DNA from: Pithys albifrons albifrons
Lineage: Eukaryota > Chordata > Aves > Passeriformes > Thamnophilidae
Reading direction: 5' to 3'
NCBI RefSeq assembly: GCF_047495875.1
Contig: NC_092461.1
Span: forward strand, 86,994,931-87,058,930
Length of the DNA: 64,000 nucleotides
Shown here one piece after another: positions 56,135 through 64,000 of the stretch (position 1 is the first letter of the stretch; each line of letters starts with the position of its first letter). Both the position numbers and the translations under genes were made by a program. The notes beneath the pieces are model-generated. The model saw nothing but the letters and a program-made list of their open reading frames with translations. It was not told where the DNA came from and did not search any database.

Positions 56135-57698
56135 CATGGCTAGGCTTCGCAAATGAAGATTTGGGAAGGGCACTACCCACGCTTGCTGCAAGCGTGCTGG
56201 TGGCTGAAAAGGCCGATACGGGATAGGCAGGTCTGGTCACAAAAGGCACAGAGGAACGTCTCCCTGGGTGACATTGGCAAGGAACGGTTCTTTCTGCGTT
56301 GTCTTTTCTCCTCAAGACTGACTCTCCGTGCATTCTCAAAGGAAGAAGCAGCATCGTGAATGGTGTGTCTCCATGAATCCCGATTGGAGGCCAGAGTGGA
56401 CCATTGGTGGCAGTCAATATGGCCAAGGCTGAGGTGTTGTTTCAGGGAGTCCTTGTATCTCTTCTTTGGGGCTCCTCTCTTGCAGCAGCCGGTGGCGAGT
56501 TCACCATAGAGCACAATCTTCGGAAGGCGGTGATCCTCCATCCTGGAGACGTGCCCTGCCCAGCGCAGCTGCGTTCTCATCAGCATGGCCTCGAGACTGC
56601 TGACCCCTACCTGTTCAAGAACAGACACATTGGACACGTAATCAGACCAGTGGATGTTTAGGATTGAACGGAGGCAGCGCTGATGGAAGTGTTCAAGAAG
56701 CCGCAGGTGGTGGCGGTAGATGACCCAGGATTCAGACCCATGTAAAAGAGTAGACAGTACAGTGGCTCTGTAGACACTGAGCTTTGTACTTTTCTTCAGG
56801 TGTTTATTGGACCAGACTCTTTTATGAAGTTTTCTGAAGGCTCTGTATGCCTTTGCTAGCCTGTTGTCTATCTCTTTGTCAATCTTACTGTCTGAGGAAA
56901 TGATGCTTCCCAGATAGGTGAACTGCTGGACTGACTTAAACTCTGAATTGCCTATGGTGATGCGAGGATGATGGAAGACTTCTTGAGGTGCAGGTTGGTA
57001 GAGAACTTCCGTCTTCTTCAGACTGACTTCCAGCCCAAAAAGCTCAGCAGCCTCTGCAAAGCAGGATGTTAAGCGCTGCAGAGCTGCTTCCATATGAGCA
57101 ACGAGGGCGGCATCATCAGCAAAAAGCAGCTCGTGGGCAAGGTGATTCAGGGTCTTGGTGTGGGCCTTCAGTCGCCTTAGGTTGGATAGGCTTCCATCGG
57201 TACAATATCAGATGTAGATGCCGTCTTCTTCATCGAGGTCTGCTGTGGCTCTTTGGAGCATCATGCTGAAGAAGACTGTGAACAGAGTTGGTGCAAGAAC
57301 GCAACCTTGTTTCACACCACTGGTTATTGGAAAGGGCTCAGAGAGTGCATCGCCATATCTGACTTGTCCACGCTGATCCTCATGTAGGAGGATGATCATT
57401 TTGAGGAACTTGGGGTGATATCCTAAACGTTCCAGGACCTGCCACAGGCCTTTTCTGCTCACAGTGTCGAAAGCTTTGGTGAGGTCAACGAAGGTTACAT
57501 AGAGACCTTTGTTCTGTTCCCTACACTTCTCTTGTAGTTGTCTGAGAACAAACACCATGTCTGTGGTGCTCCTATTAGCTCTGAAACCACACTGGCTTTC
57601 AGGTAGAAGATCTTCTGAAATAGTGCTCCAGCATAGCTCTCAACCTCATGAGGGCACGCAAGCTTCTCCCCCGCGACAAGGCGGTGTCCTCGGAGAAG
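56135..57698 (-). mobile_element. RTE-clade LINE, 1.56 kb, AviRTE-like
   Basis: Non-LTR retrotransposon on the minus strand with 11-bp target duplications. Its 3' end (minus strand) reads CCCTTCCCAAATCTTC then GCGAAGCCTAGCCATG, without a long tail. The body is the C-terminal two thirds of an RTE-type reverse transcriptase. The first 60-70 nt at its 5' end (57,630-57,698), with CTTGTCGCGG and GAGAAGCTTGCGTGCC, are not in frame with the RT and resemble the 5' untranslated region of vertebrate RTE elements (from memory). That suggests an internally deleted copy rather than simple 5' truncation. Confidence 0.88.
56173..57630 (-). pseudogene. RTE reverse transcriptase, partial, one in-frame stop
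   Basis: Open from about 57,630 down to a TAG at 56,173-56,175, apart from one TGA at 57,208-57,210. Blocks in order: LPESQCGFRANRSTTD, the first catalytic motif VDLTKAFDTVSR, GVKQGCVLAPTLF, the catalytic FADD at 57,112-57,123, KKTEVLYQP, FTYLGS, LRWAGHVSRM and KKRYKDSLK. The C terminus ends in a CxxC...H...C finger-like motif with SRIGLFSHQ. The endonuclease domain and the start of the RT are missing. The TGA falls where relatives have Arg, consistent with CGA to TGA decay of a CpG. Confidence 0.9.
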
Positions 57699-57709
57699 GT
57701 TTGACAATT
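57699..57709. repeat. RTE target-site duplication, right
   Basis: GTTTGACAATT, identical to 56,124-56,134. Confidence 0.9.
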
Positions 57710-60700
57710 ACCAGCTTCAAAAAAGCAGAGCTAAACAGCGTGACACTGAGGTAACCCCAGCTATTCTGCTGCTTCTAAGATAAAATGATATATTACAATA
57801 AAATATACAGCTACATCTACCATTCTTTCTGAGAAAATGAGCAGTAAAAAAGGAGATCCTACGGACTTTATAATCTGTGTAGACTTGAGTGCTCTCTGAA
57901 AGAATGCCACTAGAAACCCAGAAAGATCCTGTTAGTTAATTATTTCATCACAAGTTATTTCTTATTGATGTGACAGTTTTCATAGTTAGCACAGCAAGCT
58001 ATCTCATCCAGCAGCACTAAAATGTCCTTTTCTGGAAGAGATCTTGTCCTCAGGTGTGAAGGATATTTAAGTAAAACTTGCAGGAGTGAGAGTGCACTTG
58101 CACATGTAGTCAAAGGTGGTAGCAACCATCAGCTTATACTCCAGCCTGAAGTCTGACTTTTCATTAAACCTCCTGTCTCTCATTCTCACTTTTTTAAGGA
58201 ATTATTTTCATAGTTCCTTTTGCTTTAGGTTGGTTGAGAAGAGTCAAATACAGCTGTGGGCTGAGACAGGGACAAGTACAGAAGGGGATGCCAGCGAGCC
58301 AGTCACCACATCGTGGCCTCAGCCAAGTCCTGTACTTTAAGGAATCCTAGGGGCTCAGTTTAGTATTTGGTCAATTTAGAAAATAGTTGCATCTCCTAAG
58401 CTTTCAACAGCATTACACAATTATCTTGGTAGTTGAGAGAGGAGTGAGATTTCCTCTCTAGATGTAGCATCCCACACTGGGCAAAGCTTTAAATAGATTA
58501 CCAGGTTTAGATAGGATGTTTATGCAGATGTTGATCAGGTGTAATAAATCCTGTCTTTGTATCCTTCCATGACACAAATAAAACTAGTGGTTTTTTTCTC
58601 TCTGTGTTACAGTTTGTTTAATCCGAGGTGTTAACATTGCAAATTTTTTACTTTGAAAGATTCTAAACAGTTTTGAAGTTTCAGACTGCAGTTGTAAAAC
58701 AGTTTTCTAAAGCTGATGTTCATTCTTTTGATAACAGATGAGTCAGAGAAGAATGAGACATGGGCTTCTTGCCTGTAAACCTATATTAATAGAACTTCCT
58801 TGTCTGAGAAAATTGTTCATAACTTCAAAAACAGATAACGCAGCTGAAGTAAACACTCTCAAGTAGCCGGATATGACTAGTTTTGGAAATAAAAGGTATT
58901 GATATTAGACATAATTTAGCTCAGTAGTGTATCAGAACAGCTACAATGAACAGCACAGCATTTCAGGATGCATTTTAGTGCTTATTCCTGGCAAATGACA
59001 TGGAAAAATTTCTTGCAAAATGTAGAAAGATATAAGAAGTTACTGTGGATTGCCAGATATATTATGTTATAGTCATGTGTGATATAGCAATTAAAGCAAA
59101 AATAAAACATACTCTAAAGAATTATGAGCTATCTAGTTATCAATAAAATGGACAGAAAATGTCTATGCTGGAATTACTACTTTATTTGCATACAGATGAG
59201 CAGACAAATTTTTAAAGAAGGTCTGACTCTTGGCTGGGATAGAGATCTTCAACAAAGGCAAAAAATTCAACACTTTTATAGATTTGTATTTTGCCAAAGC
59301 ACTAAGGTAGATTTATAATTACGTGGAAGGATTTATCCCCATGCATCACTGAATTTACTGGGACTATGACTTGAAACACGGGAAGTGTTGGCCATTGAAC
59401 CTAAGAAAGAAGAAAATGAGATAAATATATGGTCAATCATACTCATCATTATACATTTCATTATTAGTAGTTTATATTATATAAAAAAATCTAACATCCC
59501 AGTATTTGTTCTTTCTTTTCCTATTTTTTGAAATAGAAATTAATACTCTATGGAATTCTGTATGATTTTATTGCTTGTAAAATCTCTGTGGGAAATCCTA
59601 AACATATGGGAAAGTCCTAAATAGAAAATTCTAATGACTATACTGAACTACATTTATATAACTGTAACAGAAAAAAGTTCCCATTGATTCTCAAATTAAA
59701 TTTTTCAAGTCAAACAAAACGGAATATAAAAGCAGTGACAGTAAGGAAACAGGTTATAGCCTTTCAGTGGAGACTTATTGCCTCTACTCAACTATGTCTT
59801 ACACGTAATAATTCCCATGCATGTTTAGTGAAAAGACGTTAAAATTTGGGAACAGGAAGTGCCTTACAGTTTATGTAACTCATTTGTTATGCCAAAGGGC
59901 TGCATGTCCCACATACATACATCAGTGTGCCATCAAATTTTGAAATTTTTTGATTTATGATTAACAACATAAAATAGATTAATTTTTCTTTTATATGGAA
60001 TCATCCATAATTGAAAGTCAAACTTTAAGGAATAAATGCCACAAGGATGCTTGGTTCAGAGTTCATGAAGTTTTATATAATGCAAACCTATTTTACAAAC
60101 AACTGCTGAGTCACAAAAAATTTATGTAAATCATATACAGAACAAATTTATAAGACCAAACTGCCCATCTCTTGGCTGTTACAGAATTGTTTTGTACACT
60201 CTCTACTACAGTCCACTTCATTATCATAAAAAAGTGCAGTTAATGTAATCTGAATCCCCCTATAACAGATTTTGCATTCAAATCAATATAACTGTCATGC
60301 CTAAATATTTTGCTATTTTAGACTACTGTACTCCTTCCTGCTTCCCCCAATTTAATACAGTTTAAATGGGCATTCCATGGGATAGCACATATCCTTTCTG
60401 AGGATCCTGAGATTTGACAGCAACTGCACCAAAAATGCTCTACACAATACGCTACACTGAAATCAATCAATGTGATTATTTTAGTCATGTGTAATGCCCT
60501 TTAAATATGCCTTGTGAAGAAATAAAACATGAATAAGCACCTAAAAACACTTCTGGATTGAGATAAACTTGCTTCTCAATGTAAACTTTCTTTGTTTCTT
60601 TTCTTTTCCTCCTCGGGTTTTAACAGCCTGAACTCTCTGATAAACTGAATTTACACCTTTCCTTTCTCTCTGTTGTTTCTTGGATGTGAGACCCTTATTC

Positions 60701-63700
60701 CTCCACCAAGAACCAGTTCATTTATTTTCAGATATTCATGCTATTAATGACAGCAGATGTGGACAACTGGGAAAATCAGTGCTAACTTCTTGTTTCTTTC
60801 TTTGTATCTTAGTCTACTGGTCATTTGCATATATTGTCGTGTAGTTGAGTTACAACAAGGACTGTCCTAAATGGCACATTGCAGCAGATTTGCATGACTA
60901 ACAATAACAAGCAGTGAAGGCTCACAAATGGCTTTGTTTGCTAATTTGTAGTGTGGAGGTCAGATATAATGGAATCTGACCTCCGAGGGTAAGAGGAATT
61001 GGCCATATGTTGTTCCCAGCTTCAGAAACAAAAGCTCTACACATAAAGTGAAACTATTGTTGAACCGCTGTTACATGGAGAACACTTGATTCTTTATTTC
61101 TTTGTTTGTTCTGTAAGCCATTTTCTCAAAACTTGGTTACATTGGTACAAAATGCAACCAAGATCTGCTCCAACTTTGAAGGTCTGTCTCAGCCTAGATT
61201 TAAAAAAACAAAAACAAAAAAACAACAAACGAACGGAACAAAAATGACCAAATTTTTGTAAGCAACTCCAATTATGTTTTCAGAACCTTAAAGTAGTCAG
61301 GAATGTGAAATGTCATTTATCCAAGATAAAATTAAAAAGAAAGTAAAATTTTACTCTTTTATTTTGTTTTCTTCAAGGATATTATATTGTTTCACTGAGC
61401 CTATATTAGTGATATAATTTAATCATTGGAGTAAAGATAAGATTTCCCTTTAAAAGAAGTAACAAATCCATTAGCAGTATATGTGCACATATTATACTGT
61501 TTCTACAGACAAGCTTCAGTAAAATATTTTTAGTTTGACTTGATATTAACTGGAACTCTAAACCCCAAATCATAGCCAACTAGTTGCAGTTTAAAGAATT
61601 GTAAATTTGAACATCAGAGGACGTGACAGTCAGTGACATAACTATAATTATCAAGCTGTACCAAAATACTGAGGAAAAGAAAAAAATTTCAAGTTTTGCA
61701 AAGCTAATTTTAAGCTATTTAACACCAAAGTTGACTAATAGTCACTTAAAATTCAGGACAAATTTGAAAGTTATTTAGATATTCAGATATTTGTGAATTT
61801 GAAAAAGTACACAAGTTATAGTTCTTGATTTGATGATGGAAGAAAAAAAGATTGTTTTGCTCTCATACACTGCCTTGAATGTATCTTGAAATAGGTGATT
61901 TTTTAAAAAATAATTTCTTTTAAAAAATTATTACAGTTGCAGACACCTAAAGTTTTTGCAGAAAAATCACTCATTAAAAAAAAAGAAGTTTGAATATCAA
62001 AGCTTGTAAAATTGCATATTTAAATTTTAACATGGTTGATTTAGTCTTTATTTTTTCTTTATAAGTGGAGTACCACACCATTTACATAGTTTTTGTATCA
62101 TTATATGGATTAGATTTTTGATTTAATGTAACAAATTCAGATGTCTCTGTTTCATATGGATAGTGCCACAATTTGTTTTGTACATTACCAGTACAGAGAT
62201 TTTCCCATGGTCTTTCACTTAGCTTTTCCTATTATGTGTGTTAGCGTATAAGGACCTTCATTTCCTTAGTCTATTTTCTACGGGATATAGATTAGACAAA
62301 CAGAAAGAGAGAAAACTTATCCAGTCTGTCCAGAATTTAGATCCCTTGATAAAAAAGTGGCTTTTTTTCCAAGAAGCTTTGAAGTTTACTTTGAATTTAT
62401 GGAGGAAAACAACAGGGAAGTTTACCTCAGCCAAATATGCTAAATATGATTGGGTACATTTTAACTAACTGCAGCCTATTTGATACTGGCATTAAATAAA
62501 TTACTGTTTAATAATGGAAATGGTACGGGGGCCACAGCCACTGGTTCTCTTGGTGAAGGTTCCCAGCAGATCCTTAAGCACTTACATAAGGGTGAGGGCA
62601 TGACACTTGGGATGAATTTGCTGCCATTTCTACTTAAGTTGCATCACCGTCTGAGAGGCAGGTGAGGGATATGAGTTATTCTATACATGCAGAATGGAAA
62701 ACAAGCTGGCTAAAGGCAAAGGCTGGTTCATGCTCTGGCTCAGACTGAATGGGCCCCCGACTGCTCCTCTGCCACCCCAAATGAGTGTGCAGGCACCATG
62801 GCAAGTGGAGGTGTTACGACTTGAGTCTCTTTTCTGTTGCTCTTTTGCACCTCATCCAAGGCAATATTTTTATGAATACCTTCAAATGAGAGTGAGTCTG
62901 AGTAATGATCCTGGCTTTTCCTGCATCTAAATTTCAGGTTTTAAGTATCTGCATGTCCTTCCCCTTTTCTTCACCTGAGGCTGGAGATGCTCAGGAATGC
63001 CTCAAGATCTACTTGCAAGTACTATCCAAATCCAAGGGTGGTCATACAGAGGAGTCCTTTATCAAGTACTGTTCATTCATTACTTGCATAAGATCTGTAG
63101 ACCTGACACCAGCAGCAGCTGGTGTCCTCAGGTTTTAGTTGTTCTACTGAACTGTTCACCCCTGTGCCCTGCAGCACATGCCCCTGACCCCCTTGCACTA
63201 GCGTTCCTCCTGACTTTCCTTTTCACACTGATATGCTTTCTCCATATGCCACTCCTCACAGTGCTTAATGCAACATGATCATCTCTGAAGTGGAGAGCTC
63301 TGCTCCGTGGTGACCACTGCCATGCAATGAGAAAATACTGTGACTCCCCACAGACTGAACAAAGCAACTCACTCTCTAACAGTGTCATCTAACAGAAAGT
63401 GATCTCTGCCAGAAAGCAGACTGAGGATGTTGGTTTATCTTCTTTTTATTACTATCTTGACAACAGGTGGAAGAGAGAATATTTATGATTAGTACTACAA
63501 ATATAGTTTTGAGTGTGGTCATATAACAATGCACTTAATTCTTAATATTAACACTTTAGTAATGAAATCAGCATCCTTTTCAAACAGATAGCAAAAATGC
63601 ACAGCTTTGCAAAAAAGCTTGCTGGCTACAAAATTTGGCAATAATACTTCACAATTTTGCAAAATCAAATTTCTTTTCCTATACATTTCTTCAAGTTGTA

Positions 63701-64000
63701 TGATCTGAATTTATTTGGCAGATAAAACTGACTTCCTATAAGCTTTCAGGACTGCTCCCCCCAATAGCTGCCAACCACTTAATTCTTTGCCTGCAAAAGA
63801 CCTAACTGCAACTCTTGAAAGAATGTGTTGTGAGTGAAGCAGATTTAGCTATTTGAAATTTATATCTGTATTTGATTTTGTGCTTCTAGACAGTTAAAAA
63901 AATTCCAAACCTGATCCCTACACTGTGAAACTTTTCCCACACTTTTACAAGAACTGACAAGGTCACAGCCTGAGGTGATATGGTTGCCAGATGTCACACC
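57710..64000. other. Intergenic, no gene recognised
   Basis: AT-rich non-coding DNA. The only patterned stretch I noticed is about 60,820-60,990, with two ATTTGCAT octamers, ACAATAACAA and an 11-bp inverted repeat. The slightly GC-richer part at 62,500-63,380 has short open frames but no recognisable protein or repeat family. Confidence 0.55.

Overview
This looks like nuclear DNA from a bird. It is AT-rich and intron-rich. It holds several CR1 LINE fragments, avian-type ERVL long terminal repeats, one nearly intact endogenous retrovirus, and a CpG-island promoter. No bacterial or organellar features were seen. The species cannot be fixed from the sequence. An RTE-clade LINE and a SINE carrying its 3' tail point to one of the bird lineages that acquired RTE elements, rather than to a galliform; this is inference.

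Left half (about 1-36,760): the 5' half of RTTN (rotatin), on the minus strand. I placed 26 consecutive coding exons from the start codon at 36,420-36,422 down to exon 26 at 1,007-1,151. Their splice phases join without a break into 1,181 codons, roughly the N-terminal half of the protein. The rest lies beyond the left edge. Twenty-four of the 25 complete introns are GT-AG; intron 6 is GC-AG. The introns hold CR1 pieces (introns 25, 14 and 9), a solo ERVL-type LTR (intron 2) and an array of about 32 copies of an 18-bp unit (intron 1). A CpG island with paired ACTACNNNTCCC promoter motifs covers exon 1.

Right half (about 36,760-64,000): no cellular gene recognised; probably the intergenic space upstream of RTTN (SOCS6 is the usual neighbour in amniotes; synteny inference). 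It contains CR1 fragments, one with an expanded 8-bp tail next to the promoter. It also contains a complete provirus-like ERV (39,061-45,435) with 5-bp target duplications, LTRs differing by one TA repeat unit, intact gag and pol, and no env. Further right are an LTR remnant (51,885-52,620), a composite SINE (52,632-52,942) and a 1.56-kb RTE LINE with 11-bp target duplications (56,135-57,698).

The most interesting material is mobile. (1) The SINE head matches a whole tRNA-Gln that runs through a shared ATCTCGG into a 5S rRNA segment, and its 3' end matches the 3' end of the RTE LINE in the same window. (2) The ERV has gag and pol in one frame, separated by a single TAG followed 8 nt later by a perfect hairpin that could form a pseudoknot, a readthrough arrangement like that of gammaretroviruses although its pol is ERVL-like.
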